A stretch of DNA of 64,000 nucleotides. Origin: CATQHP01 sp965205595. GTDB lineage: Bacteria; Acidobacteriota; Terriglobia; Bryobacterales; UBA6623. The stretch is from the NCBI GenBank assembly GCA_965205595.1, contig CBDBHI010000061.1, positions 62,001 to 126,000 of the forward strand, given 5' to 3'. The notes beneath the pieces are model-generated. The model did no database searches, had not been told where the DNA came from, and saw nothing but the letters and a program-made list of their open reading frames with translations. Position numbers and translations under genes: made by a program. Below, piece after piece: positions 1 to 8,530 of the stretch; position 1 is the first letter of the stretch, and each line of letters starts with the position of its first letter.

Positions 1-167
1 GCCTGCCAGTCATCGAGCGCCTCGAATAATTTCGCCTGCTCGTCATATAACCGGCGATCCTCAGGCGACTGATCAAGGAAAGCCAGAAACTCCCGGTGCT
101 CAACGGAACCGGCTGCTGGAGCCTTGTCCGGATTCAGCACGTAATCCATCGCCTCGTCGTGAGTCAT
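1..167 (-). CDS. Putative anti-sigma or sigma-associated protein, N-terminus only (partial)
   Basis: The reading frame starts at an ATG (167..165) and runs off the window edge, giving about 55 residues that begin MTHDEAMDYV and are acidic and helical in character. It lies 63 bp downstream of, and on the same strand as, the ECF sigma factor at 231-872, so co-transcription is likely. In ECF operons this slot usually holds the anti-sigma factor, and short acidic N-termini of this kind are common there. No zinc-binding HxxxCxxC motif is visible in the part present, and the membrane segment, if any, would lie outside the window. The role is therefore inferred from position only. Confidence 0.5.
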   Translation of the reverse strand, partial: MTHDEAMDYVLNPDKAPAAGSVEHREFLAFLDQSPEDRRLYDEQAKLFEALDDWQ

Positions 168-230
168 AACACCTCTCCGTTCTCCCTCGCCTCGACCGAC
201 CGTTCCATGCAGTCGCCCGAGCCACTCGTC

Positions 231-872
231 CTAACCGGCCTCGTGGCCGACTGGACCCTTTGTCCCTCCAGCCCCCAAGTGTTGCAAGCGGGCGCGCAAC
301 GTCTCGTAGGCTCGAAACAACAACGACTTAACCGCCGATACCGAACATCCTAGCGCGCCGGCGATGTGGACGTAGTCAAGCTCTTGATACTTGTGCATAA
401 TCACGGCCGCCCGCTGCTTCTCGGGCAGGTCCGCGATCGCTAGCCGAACCACTTGCAAGCGTGTCTCGGCGACCATTTCTTGTTCACGATTCGCTCGCGT
501 ATCGCGGACCTCGAATTTGTGGCGGTCCTCGACTTCCTCTTGCAAGCTGCGCTGGTTTTTTTCGTGACGGCGATCACGAATCGAATTCAGCGCCAAGTGG
601 GTGGCGATGCGGTAAAGCCAAGTTGTGAACTTCGCGGTCGGCTCGTAGCTCTCGCGGGCCTTGTAGACCCGCAGAAATACTTCCTGCGAAAGCTCCTCGG
701 CGACGCCCTGGTTCTGCACCATGCGCGTGAGGTAGTTCACCATCGGCGAGCGGTACTTGACCAGCAACAGCTCGAAGCTGGTCGTGTCACCCGCCTTGAC
801 CTGGAGCATTAAGCGGGCATCGTGCTCCAAAACCGCGTCCACTCCCACGTCTTCTTGAACACGATCGGCCAT
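231..872 (-). CDS. ECF-family RNA polymerase sigma factor (RpoE-like)
   Basis: A 213-residue sigma-70 family protein of extracytoplasmic-function type, expected to direct RNA polymerase to a small regulon. Region 2 is visible as EELSQEVFLRVY (about residues 59-70) followed by FTTWLYRIATHLALN (82-96), the core-binding and -10 recognition helices. Region 4 shows LPEKQRAAVIM (149-159) and a helix-turn-helix ending in SVSAVKSLLFRA (177-188). No sigma regions 1.1 or 3 are present, as usual for ECF factors. The gene is followed on the same strand by a possible partner protein at 1-167. Its target promoters cannot be read from this window. Confidence 0.93.
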   Translation of the reverse strand: MADRVQEDVGVDAVLEHDARLMLQVKAGDTTSFELLLVKYRSPMVNYLTRMVQNQGVAEELSQEVFLRVYKARESYEPTAKFTTWLYRIATHLALNSIRDRRHEKNQRSLQEEVEDRHKFEVRDTRANREQEMVAETRLQVVRLAIADLPEKQRAAVIMHKYQELDYVHIAGALGCSVSAVKSLLFRAYETLRARLQHLGAGGTKGPVGHEAG

Positions 873-1091
873 TGAAAGTTGCGAAGCTACGGCGTTAATC
901 TTAGCAATCTTTGGAAGTCTTGATATATCAGCGATTTACTGTATGACTAGGGGTCATAGCCCGGCGCAAGTTAGTGGTAGGCGCACTTTCGGCGGGCAGC
1001 GAGCATGTCCTTTACGCAGACTCGATGTAGCCCTCCGCGTCGCTGCATGGCGCATTTGCGATTTCCCCAATTGTTATGCTCAGAGGCAGTC

Positions 1092-1385
1092 ATGAGTCTC
1101 TCGAATCCACTCTTGATTGAGAAGAGAGAAGAACTGCTCGAGGCCGCACGAAACCACGGTGGCGCCAATCTCCGCGTATTTGGTTCGCAGTCTCGCGGGG
1201 ACGCCGGCCCCGATAGCGACTTCGACTTTCTCGTCGATCGCGGACCAACTCGAAGACCATTCTTCCCGGGAGGCCTACAGTCCGCGCTCGAGGAAATCCT
1301 CGAGTGCAAGGTCGATGTTGTGACCGAATCGTCGCTGCACCCGAAACTTCGCGATCGGGTCCTCGAAGAAGCGCTTCCGCTTTGA
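1092..1385 (+). CDS. mntA: MntA-type minimal nucleotidyltransferase antitoxin
   Basis: A 97-residue minimal nucleotidyltransferase. The fold signature is intact: GS at residues 31-32 (VFGSQSRGD), the DxD metal pair at D43/D45 (DSDFDFLVD) and a third acidic residue in VDVVTE (D75). In characterised MntA/HepT pairs this enzyme transfers AMP from ATP onto a tyrosine of the HEPN toxin and neutralises it. The ATG at 1092 is preferred because MSLSNP begins the conserved region; an upstream in-frame start would add 29 unrelated residues. The stop codon overlaps the TTG start of the downstream HepT-like gene by four bases, the usual translational coupling for these modules. Confidence 0.88.
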   Translation: MSLSNPLLIEKREELLEAARNHGGANLRVFGSQSRGDAGPDSDFDFLVDRGPTRRPFFPGGLQSALEEILECKVDVVTESSLHPKLRDRVLEEALPL

Positions 1386-1720
1386 CCGAACGAGACGGTA
1401 TTTATCTAGGCCACATTCTCGAATGCATCGCGCGGATCGAGGAGTATACGGCGGCTGGACGCGACGCCTTCTACTCACAAACGGTCGTGCAAGACGCGGT
1501 GGTCCGCAACCTTCAACTGTTAGGGTAATCGTCAAAACGGGTCAGCGCCGAAACGAAAGCGAAGCTTACGAATATTCCGTGGTCGGATATCGCGGGCTTG
1601 AGAAACGTTCTGGTCCACGACTATCTCGGCGTCGATCTCGATGCTGTGTGGGAAATCGTGACGGAGGATCTTGGGTCCGTGCGCGAAGCGCTGGATCGTC
1701 TGCTGCAGCAACGACCATAG
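1382..1720 (+). pseudogene. hepT: HepT-type HEPN toxin (DUF86) interrupted by an in-frame TAA
   Basis: A TTG at 1382 starts a 112-codon HEPN/DUF86 reading frame that is continuous except for a TAA at 1526-1528. Before the stop it reads as a normal HepT N-terminus (RDGIYLGHILECIARIEEYT). After it, in the same frame, it continues SSKRVSAETKAKL and then IPWSDIAGLRNVLVHDY, and ends at TAG 1718-1720. The conserved residue at the stop is normally Glu (LGE), so one G-to-T change (GAA to TAA) explains it. The catalytic R-x4-H-x-Y motif (R74, H79, Y81 by full-frame count) lies after the stop, so a terminated product would have no RNase centre. It is either an inactivated toxin, a sequencing error, or a read-through case. 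Confidence 0.85.
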
Positions 1721-1759
1721 TGCGTCGTGACCGCGCGAATCACCCCAAGTTCCTGTGAT

Positions 1760-1855
1760 CTAGCCCTTCGAGTCGACGACAACGTTCTCGGATTTGATGT
1801 CGCGATGAACGGCTAGTGGATCGGCCTTCAAGGTTGTGCGGATTTCAGCTTGTTG
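1760..1855 (-). pseudogene. Possible scrap of a Ser/Thr protein kinase catalytic loop
   Basis: On the minus strand a short open stretch ending in TAG (1762..1760) reads LAVHRDIKSENVVVDSKG. It contains H-R-D-x-K-x-x-N, the catalytic-loop signature of eukaryotic-type Ser/Thr kinases (HRD at about 1807-1799). The stop comes exactly where the activation loop DFG should follow, and nothing kinase-like is visible upstream beyond about 30 codons. It is best read as a relic of a gene lost from this decaying region between the HepT relic and the PhoD gene. With so short a match, chance similarity remains possible. Confidence 0.35.
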
Positions 1856-1938
1856 TGACAGGCTCTTGAACGCAGCGGGCAGGCATTTCCATCGATAGAT
1901 TGCCGCCGATAACTGCACGTTGCTACCTTGAAACGTCA

Positions 1939-4467
1939 ATGAAACATTCGCTCGTTGCTCTCGTCGCCCTGCTTTCCCTCGCCTGCTCGTCGCCAGACGG
2001 ATTTCAGAGTAGCTGGGACCCCGCTATCGAACGCCCCTGGATCGGCCCTGAATATTGGGCGAATCCGATGCAGGAGTGGCGCCTGCGCGACGGTCGCGTC
2101 GAGAACATTGTCGCCGGCGGCGACCGCAACGTCTTCCTGCTGACCCACGAGGTGACTGATCAGCCCGGAAACTTGGCACTGTCAGTCAACCTTGGCCGTC
2201 TCGAAGAAGACACTGGGCCGCTCGAAGACGGCTGGGTCGGATTTCGCGTCGGTATCCGCGGCGCATTTGACGACTATCGCGATAGCGCCGTGCGAGGCGT
2301 GGGCCTCAACTGCGGCATCACCGCTGACGGGCGCGTGTTTATCGGATCACTCGACGGCGTCGAACAGCGCATGGGCGACGTCGACTTCTCGGATCTCAGC
2401 ATGACGCTCGACGCCGAACCCAACGGTGACAACTATCGCCTCGTGCTCAAAGTAACGTCATCGGGGGGCAACCAAGTCGTCGAGTACGAGGAAGAAGACA
2501 TCGACCCCAACTGGCTGGTCGGCGGACTTGCGCTGGTTTCAAGCTCAGGCCCGGTGCCCGACTCGCCTCCTGAAGCGTCGCAAGTCAGCGAGACTGGCTG
2601 GGACCTCAAGCCCGGTACTCAGCGCGGGGGCAACCTACGCTTTTGGTTCAAGAACTGGACCGTCGCGGGTAGCAAAGTCTCGACCGACGCCAGCCGCACG
2701 TTCGGCCCCATCCTATTTGCGATGCATACCCTCAGCCGCAATGTGCTCAAGCTCAACGCGACCATCGCCCCGGTCGGCAACGGATCGCGAGAAGTCGCGC
2801 TCGAAGTCAACGGCGGCGGCGCATGGAATCAAATCGCCACCGAGACCATCGACCCCGAGGCGCGCACGGCGACCTTCAGAGTTGCTGACTGGGACGACAG
2901 CGTTGACACCCCCTACCGCGTCGTCTACGAAGATGACACCTGGGAAGGCACGATCCGCAAGGACCCCGGCGACAAGAGCGAAATCACCGTTGCGGCGTTC
3001 ACAGGAAACAACGACCTAGGCTTTCCGCACAACGACATCGTTCGCAACATCAAACACCACGATCCCGACCTGATGGCATTCACCGGAGACACGATTTACG
3101 AGCGCGTTGGCGAGTACGGGATTGTGCGCGAGCCGACCGACGTCGCGATCCTCGACTATCTGCGCAAGTGGTACATATTCGGCTGGGAATACGGTGAAGT
3201 GCTCAAAGATATCCCGACGATCTCGATGCCCGACGACCACGACGTCTACCAAGGCAACATCTGGGGCGCAGGCGGACGAAAAGCGGATGCCTACGGCAAG
3301 CCGGGACAAGACCAGGGTGGTTATACGATGGACGCCCGCTTCGTGCACGTCGTCCAGCAGACGCAGACCGCAAACATGCCCGACCCGTATGACCCGACTC
3401 CTATCGAACAAGGTATCGCCGTTTACTACACCGACCTGCTGATAGGCGGGGTCAGCTTCGCCGTTGTCGAAGACCGCAAGTGGAAAGACTCGGCCACAGT
3501 ATTACTGCCCAATGCCAATATCGAAAACGGCTGGGCCGCCGACGCGCGTTACGACGCGGCAAAGCGTTCGGATGATCCCAAGTTTCCGCTGCTCGGCGAT
3601 CGCCAAGAGACATTTTTGGAGAACTGGGCAAAAGACTGGGACGGTGTATGGATGAAGTCGGCGATTTCGCAAACCATCCTCGCGGACGTCTGTACCCTTC
3701 CCAAAGGCACGACTAGCGACGTGGTAACTCCCCGCTTGCGCGTCAACGAGCCGGGCGAATATCCCGACAACGAATGGCCGGTCCAAGACCACGACACGAA
3801 TGGATGGCCGCAATCGGGCCGCGACCGTGCCGTACGTCTGTTGCGCAAAGCATTTGCCTTCCACATCGCGGGCGACCAACACCTGGGCAGCTCGATCCAA
3901 TACGGCGTCGACGAATGGAATGACGGCAGCTGGGCGATCTGCGTACCGTCAGTCGCAAATATCTGGCCGCGTCGCTGGTTTCCCCCGGTGCCGGGCAAGA
4001 ATCGCAAAGAGGGCGCGCCGCGATATTCCGGCGAGTTCCTAGACGGATTTGGCAACAAGGTCACCGTGCACGCAGTCTCGAACCCTGAGCGCAACGGCAT
4101 CGAACCCGCCGCGCTCAACGAAAGAGCGCCCGGCTACGGCATTATTAAATTCAATCGCAACACCCGGAAAATCAATTTCGCCAACTGGCCGCGCTGGATC
4201 GACGCGAGTGAAGCCGGCGCCGAGCCGTACCCAGGCTGGCCGATTGAGATTGACCAGCTCGACAACGGTATGCCGAAAGCATTCGCGCTGCCCGAAGTTA
4301 GTAGTGACGAACCCGACCCGGTCGTCCAGATCATCGACGAAAGCAACAGCGAGGTCGTTTACACGGTACGAATCAAGGGGACAACGTTCACGCCGGGGGT
4401 CCGCAAGCGGGGGAACTACACGGTAAAGGTCGGAGACACGGTCAGCGAGGGTCTGGCCGCGAAATAG
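1939..4467 (+). CDS. PhoD-like alkaline phosphatase / metallophosphatase lipoprotein
   Basis: An 842-residue secreted lipoprotein. The ATG at 1939 gives a signal peptide MKHSLVALVALLSLAC ending in a lipobox (LSLAC), so an upstream ATG at 1900 is not preferred. The N-terminal half is probably a beta-rich binding region. The C-terminal half has the PhoD-type metallophosphatase layout: an Asp-rich FTGDTIYE block, a DDHDVYQGNIWG block and a late HIAGDQHLG block that carry the metal ligands. PhoD enzymes release phosphate from phosphodiesters and phosphomonoesters outside the cytoplasm. The inositol-phosphatase-like gene follows 66 bp downstream on the same strand. The exact substrate cannot be told from sequence. 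Confidence 0.85.
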   Translation: MKHSLVALVALLSLACSSPDGFQSSWDPAIERPWIGPEYWANPMQEWRLRDGRVENIVAGGDRNVFLLTHEVTDQPGNLALSVNLGRLEEDTGPLEDGWVGFRVGIRGAFDDYRDSAVRGVGLNCGITADGRVFIGSLDGVEQRMGDVDFSDLSMTLDAEPNGDNYRLVLKVTSSGGNQVVEYEEEDIDPNWLVGGLALVSSSGPVPDSPPEASQVSETGWDLKPGTQRGGNLRFWFKNWTVAGSKVSTDASRTFGPILFAMHTLSRNVLKLNATIAPVGNGSREVALEVNGGGAWNQIATETIDPEARTATFRVADWDDSVDTPYRVVYEDDTWEGTIRKDPGDKSEITVAAFTGNNDLGFPHNDIVRNIKHHDPDLMAFTGDTIYERVGEYGIVREPTDVAILDYLRKWYIFGWEYGEVLKDIPTISMPDDHDVYQGNIWGAGGRKADAYGKPGQDQGGYTMDARFVHVVQQTQTANMPDPYDPTPIEQGIAVYYTDLLIGGVSFAVVEDRKWKDSATVLLPNANIENGWAADARYDAAKRSDDPKFPLLGDRQETFLENWAKDWDGVWMKSAISQTILADVCTLPKGTTSDVVTPRLRVNEPGEYPDNEWPVQDHDTNGWPQSGRDRAVRLLRKAFAFHIAGDQHLGSSIQYGVDEWNDGSWAICVPSVANIWPRRWFPPVPGKNRKEGAPRYSGEFLDGFGNKVTVHAVSNPERNGIEPAALNERAPGYGIIKFNRNTRKINFANWPRWIDASEAGAEPYPGWPIEIDQLDNGMPKAFALPEVSSDEPDPVVQIIDESNSEVVYTVRIKGTTFTPGVRKRGNYTVKVGDTVSEGLAAK

Positions 4468-4533
4468 TACAAGCGGGCTGTTAGGCGACGGGCAGATCGC
4501 TGGACGCCCTCTGCCCGGCACTAAACACATACC

Positions 4534-5550
4534 ATGACCCCCGGCTCTAATAGCCTCAATCACCTACGGAAATTGCTTTGTGAACTGCAAAATCAGATCC
4601 TAGACTCCGTCATTGGTGCCCGCAAGAAATTAGAAACTGACGATTGGGCGGAGATCGCCGCGACCACGGCCGCGGACACGATCTATCGCATTGACGCCAT
4701 AACCGAAGAACCGCTCACTCGCTGGATGCGAAATCACTGGCCCTCCGACCAGCCCGTCGAGTTGGTCATGGAAGGCATCGAAGACGCGGACTCGCTGACC
4801 TTTCCGGCCGGAAGCACGGAAAGCGTCTGGAAACTCATCATCGACCCGATCGACGGCACGCGTGGGCTGATGTACGACAAGCGCCCGGCATGGTCGCTCG
4901 CGGGGCTTGCACCTCAGAGTGGCCGCGACACCAAGCTCTCGGATATCGTCGTCGCTGCGATGACCGAGCTTCCAACCACCAAACAGTGGCGAGCCGACCA
5001 ACTCAGCGCCGTGAAGGGATGCGGACCCGATGGTGTAGTCGCCGAGGCTATCGACGTCCGCGACGGTACTCGAACGCCGCTCAAACCTCTGCCCTCGCGA
5101 GCGAGCCACTTCAAGCATGGCTTCGCGGCGACCTTGCACGCTTTCCCGCAAGGCAAAGGGCTGTTGTCGCAACTAGAAGAAGACTTGTGGGCCGCTCTGC
5201 ATGGCGCGGACCCCGAGGCCGCCCCTCTGGTATTTGACGACCAGTACATTTCAACTGGCGGACAGCTCTACGAGCTGGCCGTCGGCCACGACCGCATGCA
5301 GGGCGATCTGCGCCCCCTCGCATTCGCCAAACTCGGCCTCGATTTATCAATCACCTGTCACCCCTACGACATCTGCACGGCGCTCGTGGCGACTGAACTA
5401 GGCGTCGTCGTAGAAAAGCCGGATGGAACGCCGCCAGATGCGCCGCTAGATACGACGAGCCCAATTGCATGGATGGGATATGCGAACGAGGAGCTTGCAT
5501 CGCTCGTAAGGCCCGTACTAAAGAAACTGATTGCGAAACAGTTCGGATAG
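4534..5550 (+). CDS. Inositol monophosphatase / 3'(2'),5'-bisphosphatase family protein
   Basis: A 338-residue member of the FIG/IMPase/FBPase superfamily of Mg2+-dependent sugar-phosphate phosphatases. The family metal site DPIDGT is present near residue 105 (IIDPIDGTRG), preceded by an acidic E in LVMEGIED. The second metal-binding Asp lies in the late HPYDICTA block. The N-terminal helix, with ADTIYRIDAITEEP, is of IMPase type. Candidate substrates are myo-inositol phosphates or PAP; the sequence does not decide between them. It lies 66 bp after the PhoD-like gene, so both may serve phosphate scavenging. It is followed within 50 bp by the left end of an insertion sequence. Confidence 0.82.
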   Translation: MTPGSNSLNHLRKLLCELQNQILDSVIGARKKLETDDWAEIAATTAADTIYRIDAITEEPLTRWMRNHWPSDQPVELVMEGIEDADSLTFPAGSTESVWKLIIDPIDGTRGLMYDKRPAWSLAGLAPQSGRDTKLSDIVVAAMTELPTTKQWRADQLSAVKGCGPDGVVAEAIDVRDGTRTPLKPLPSRASHFKHGFAATLHAFPQGKGLLSQLEEDLWAALHGADPEAAPLVFDDQYISTGGQLYELAVGHDRMQGDLRPLAFAKLGLDLSITCHPYDICTALVATELGVVVEKPDGTPPDAPLDTTSPIAWMGYANEELASLVRPVLKKLIAKQFG

Positions 5551-5603
5551 TTCTCGGATGGCACGGGAGAATGCCGTCGCATAGGGGGATCAAATCCCAG
5601 GGT

Positions 5604-5626
5604 GCAACCCAATAAGAGTTAACCTA
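5604..5626 (+). repeat. Left terminal inverted repeat of the IS4-family element
   Basis: The core CCCAATAAG followed by GTTAACCTA is complementary to the right end at 6922-6944 with two mismatches in 23 nt. It lies 41 nt upstream of the transposase start. Confidence 0.85.
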
Positions 5627-5649
5627 ACATTTGCTCTCGGAGGGCGATT

Positions 5650-5674
5650 GTTCTCATACTGTTGGTATGAGAAC
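5650..5674 (+). promoter_or_regulatory. Perfect hairpin over the transposase start codon
   Basis: The arms GTTCTCATAC (5650-5659) and GTATGAGAAC (5665-5674) are exact reverse complements separated by a 5-nt loop. The transposase ATG (5667-5669) lies inside the right arm, so in RNA the start codon would be base-paired. Insertion sequences are known to use such structures to keep transposase translation low, in particular from outside read-through transcripts. The role here is inferred; the pairing is directly visible. Confidence 0.7.
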
Positions 5675-6924
5675 TTCAGATGCGTATTTGGCTGACATCG
5701 AAAATTGGGAGGTACTGTGTTCGTTTCTCCCCGACGGCTGGCGGGAGCAGGCTAAGACACTGGGCGCCATGCGTCGCGCCCGCTATATCAAGGATCCCGA
5801 AACCGTTCTACGGTTGCTCCTGATTCATTTGGCGAGCGGTTGTTCGCTGGCTGAAACGGCGGCGCGAGCAGCGGCCTCCGGGTTGGCGCAAATCAGCGCC
5901 GTGGGCGTGTTCAAAAGGCTACGCGCCGCCGAGGAGTGGCTGCGTTGGCTGGCGCAGCAAATGCGCGGCGGCGTGCAGTTGCCGTTGGCCTCGTTGGATC
6001 GACGCTTGCGCGCCGTTGACGCGACCGCGGTGTCCGAACCCGGCAGCACGGGCAGCGACTGGAAACTGCACTACGCCGTGAATCTGGCCAACCTCGAGTG
6101 CGACTTTTTTGAACTCACCGCAGTGCGGAAAGGCGGCGAAACCTTCCGGGGATTCGATGTCGAAGCGGGCGATGTGATGATGGGAGATCGGGTGTATGCC
6201 ACGCCGCCAGGGGTGGCGCATGTGGTGAGCGCGGGCGGCGATGTGATCGTGCGACTCAACCGACAATCGCTTCCATTGTTTGATATTAAGGGCAAACGCA
6301 TCGACTTGCTGTCGCGAATGCGCCGTCTGCGCGGCTACGTTCCGCGCGAGTTTTCGACCCGCGTGAAGGGCCCAAACGGGGATTGGATCGAGGGACGTCT
6401 GGTTGCTGTGCGGCGCTCCGCCGAAGCGACGGAGCAAGCCCGGCGACGTTTGGAATCGCGCGCCAAGCGCAATCAAACAACGGTTTCGGAGCAGTCATTA
6501 GTGTTCGCTGAGTACTTGATGATCTGGACGACGCTGGCGCCGGGTGTCTCGTCGATCGACATTCTAAACACGTATCGATTGCGTTGGCAGATCGAGTTGG
6601 TATTCAAGCGGATGAAATCGATTATGAGCCTCGGCCATCTACCGAAAAAAGACGAGCGGAGCGCGAAAGCCTGGCTGGCGGGGAAGCTGTTAGTGGGCCT
6701 ATTGGTGGAGCGAATGATCGCCCACGCGGACTCTATTTCCCCCTGGGGGTACAACCTTGAGGCGCGGTCGAAGCCGCCGGCGTGAGACCGCGTTTCTGCA
6801 TCGACAAATCTGTACCGCCGTGCTGCCCGCGCAGAACCTGAAGGAGGTTCTGCGCAACTGCTCACTCATCGGTAACATGCTATCCGAACCGCCGCGACGG
6901 AGAACGCGATTCAAGTATAGGTAG
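5667..6924 (+). pseudogene. IS4-family transposase, frameshifted near the C-terminus
   Basis: A DDE (RNase H-fold) transposase that cuts and joins the element ends. From the ATG at 5667 one frame runs to TGA at 6783-6785 (372 residues). It has a first catalytic Asp in VDATAVSEPG, a second in VMMGDRVY, and the IS4-family Y-(2)-R-(3)-E-(6)-K signature YRLRWQIELVFKRMK. The expected C-terminal tail continues in the +1 frame (ETAFLHRQICTAVLPAQN ... EPPRRRTRF) to TAG 6922-6924 inside the right inverted repeat. So one extra base, or two missing bases, lies at about 6760-6783. The catalytic core is whole and the tail is separated. The cause could be decay, a sequencing error or, less likely, programmed frameshifting. 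Confidence 0.82.
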
Positions 6925-6944
6925 GTTAACGCTTATTGGGCTGC
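6922..6944 (-). repeat. Right terminal inverted repeat of the IS4-family element
   Basis: It is the reverse complement of the left end at 5604-5626 with two mismatches in 23 nt, and it overlaps the stop codon of the shifted transposase tail. Confidence 0.85.
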
Positions 6945-7018
6945 AACCCTAGGCCTGGAGTTTGGCTGTTCGGCGGCGGTCGAAGTTTGGGATAGGGTGG
7001 GGAAATGGGGAGTTGGCG

Positions 7019-8090
7019 TTAGCCGGAAGCGTAGATTGCTGCAGGCGGAGCGCCTCTTGGGAGTTTCGGCAGCTTCGTGTTGGGGTGCGGAGTGTTCCTC
7101 AAGCCGCAGAAATGTTGACGCTGCACGCCGTCCGCCCAAAGCTCGGCCCGCAGGTGGCTGATCAGCCGTTGCGTGGTGAGCTGTTGCGGCTGCGAGCGGC
7201 GTCGCCAGTGCGGTCGCGGCAAGGCGTCGTCCACGCCCTGTTGGCGGCTCCAACTCGCGCCCGCCAACAGCAGTAGCGCATACACCGCCGTCATGAATTG
7301 AGGGACCCGCTCGACCGCGTCCGGCTGCCGCACCTGCGCCTGTCCGACTCCCAACAGCGTCTTCTGCTCACGGCAGTTGACCTCGATCTCCCAGCGCCAA
7401 ACGTACTGCCGCACGATCTGCTCCAGACTCAGATTCGGATCACTGACAATCAAATACGGCGGCTTGCGATACAACACCTTCGAGCCCGCCCGCGGCCGAT
7501 AGCCCAGCGGTCGAATCACCACCAAACGTAAGTCCCGCTTGCCTCCCGCCGGTTACTGCCGCAGCGGCGCGAGCGTCTTCACTTTGAACTGCCGCAGGCT
7601 GCCGGCGGCAAAAACCTCGACCGGTTGCCAAGGCACGTTGTCGTCCTGGCGGAGTTGCTCGGGCGTCTGTGCGCGTTCGCCGTAACAACGCCTGCGGCCT
7701 TTGCCGGGCTGCTCGAGGGGCAGATGATACAGCTTGGCGTCGGAACGAATGCGACCGATCAACGTCACGTCGGCGGGCAACGATCCGAACACCGTGCGGT
7801 TGGTGTAAGCGCCGCCAACGACGAGGTGCAAGGCTCGCTCAGCGCCTCCGGGATCGGCGTTCATGGCCTCTCGCAAGCGCGCGATGTGCCTGGCGGCGAG
7901 GGCCGTCAAGCTGCACTTGCGGGCCTCGCGCCGATACCGTTTCGAAACCTCGTCCGTGGCCTTCTTCGGCGGTCGGCGCGGAGTCGGCGCGTGTTCCAAG
8001 CCGATCGGAATGAGTCGCGCCGGCTGCTCCCGCTCGCTCGGAGGCAGTGCTGCCGAGAACCTGGTAGTCGCACGCGTTGCGAGATGACGC
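7019..8090 (-). pseudogene. IS701-like (DDE_5-type) transposase relic: 5'-truncated and with an in-frame TAA
   Basis: The minus-strand frame resembles the C-terminal two thirds of an IS701-like transposase: LIPIGLEHAPTPRRP, then GAYTNRTVFGSLP with LIGRIRSDAKL, then VIRPLGYRPRAGSK and YVWRWEIEVNCREQKTLLG carrying the catalytic Glu region. A TAA at 7555..7553 interrupts the frame; reading continues in the same frame on both sides (TLAPLRQ, stop, PAGGKRDLRLVVIRP). The N-terminal part with the first catalytic Asp is missing, since the frame ends against the antitoxin-like gene at about 8090. In the second block the usual D of DGxYTN is G (VGGAYTN), another sign of loss of function. No terminal repeats could be assigned. 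Confidence 0.75.
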
Positions 8091-8095
8091 GGTGA

Positions 8096-8311
8096 CTATG
8101 GAAGGTTCGAGAAGTCGCCCCGATCGATTGCGCCGTCCACGTCCTGGAGCCACTTTTCCGCCGCGCCGCCGGGCGAGAAATCACGTTCGATCTCGGCATC
8201 CCAGGTCGCTCGATCCGCCTGAGCCATCCGTTCATGCAAAGCTGCGCGCTCGTCAGGAGAATGCTTGTCAATCGTCGCCTTCAGCTCTCCTAGGCTGGAT
8301 TTGTCTGCCAT
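8096..8311 (-). CDS. Small antitoxin-like protein (71 aa), toxin partner missing
   Basis: A 71-residue acidic helical protein starting MADKSSLGEL and ending in DVDGAIDRGDFSNLP. The middle WDAEIERDFSPGGAAEKWLQDV has the WDAQIE...D/S...L..E.....G.. pattern of short antitoxin-like proteins that normally precede a RelE/ParE-type toxin. No intact toxin follows; the stop codon is met almost at once by the truncated IS701-like transposase, which suggests that insertion removed or displaced the partner. The family assignment is tentative and rests on pattern memory. Confidence 0.5.
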   Translation of the reverse strand: MADKSSLGELKATIDKHSPDERAALHERMAQADRATWDAEIERDFSPGGAAEKWLQDVDGAIDRGDFSNLP

Positions 8312-8496
8312 CTGCCGCTGAGAATAGCATGGGCGGTGATGGGACTAGTTGGACTCGATTTGCTCAAGGGTCGCGTGCCCTTTACGTCATGTGTTACCCA
8401 TGCGCCCGGTCTATAGCATTTTCACCGAAAGCTTAGACCGGCAATTGGACACGGCGGCCGCGCGTGCTGGGTCGGCAAGAAACGTCGACCTTACGC

Positions 8497-8530
8497 GCAT
8501 TTCTCACCGCGTGGCGAGATATGCGGGCTA
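8497..8530 (+). repeat. Dispersed palindromic repeat, copy A
   Basis: The segment with core CTCACCGCGTGGCGAGATAT matches copy B at 28105-28138 at 31 of 34 positions, and its first 22 nt match a degenerate copy at 26634-26655. Copy B is an inverted repeat (CATATCTC ... GAGATATG), so the family behaves like a REP-type hairpin. All copies are intergenic. Confidence 0.6.

Larger units (their letters stand above)
5599..6951. mobile_element. IS4-family insertion sequence (about 1.35 kb)
   Basis: The element is bounded by terminal inverted repeats: 23 nt at 5604-5626 and 23 nt at 6922-6944, matching at 21 of 23 positions. They extend outward through an AGGGT/AGGGTT stretch on both sides. Inside is a single DDE transposase gene carrying the IS4-family YREK signature. 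I find no convincing target-site duplication at the two outer flanks (tried 8-12 nt), so the exact ends may be off by a few bases or the flank may have been rearranged. The right flank runs directly into a decayed IS701-like transposase, so this is mobile DNA next to or inside older mobile DNA. Confidence 0.85.

Noticed and set aside
1526..7555. Idea that TAA is recoded, because both HepT and the IS701 relic have in-frame TAA
   Set aside because: TAA ends intact genes in the window (for example the peroxidase at 61256-61258), and the IS701 frame is also truncated, so independent decay is simpler.
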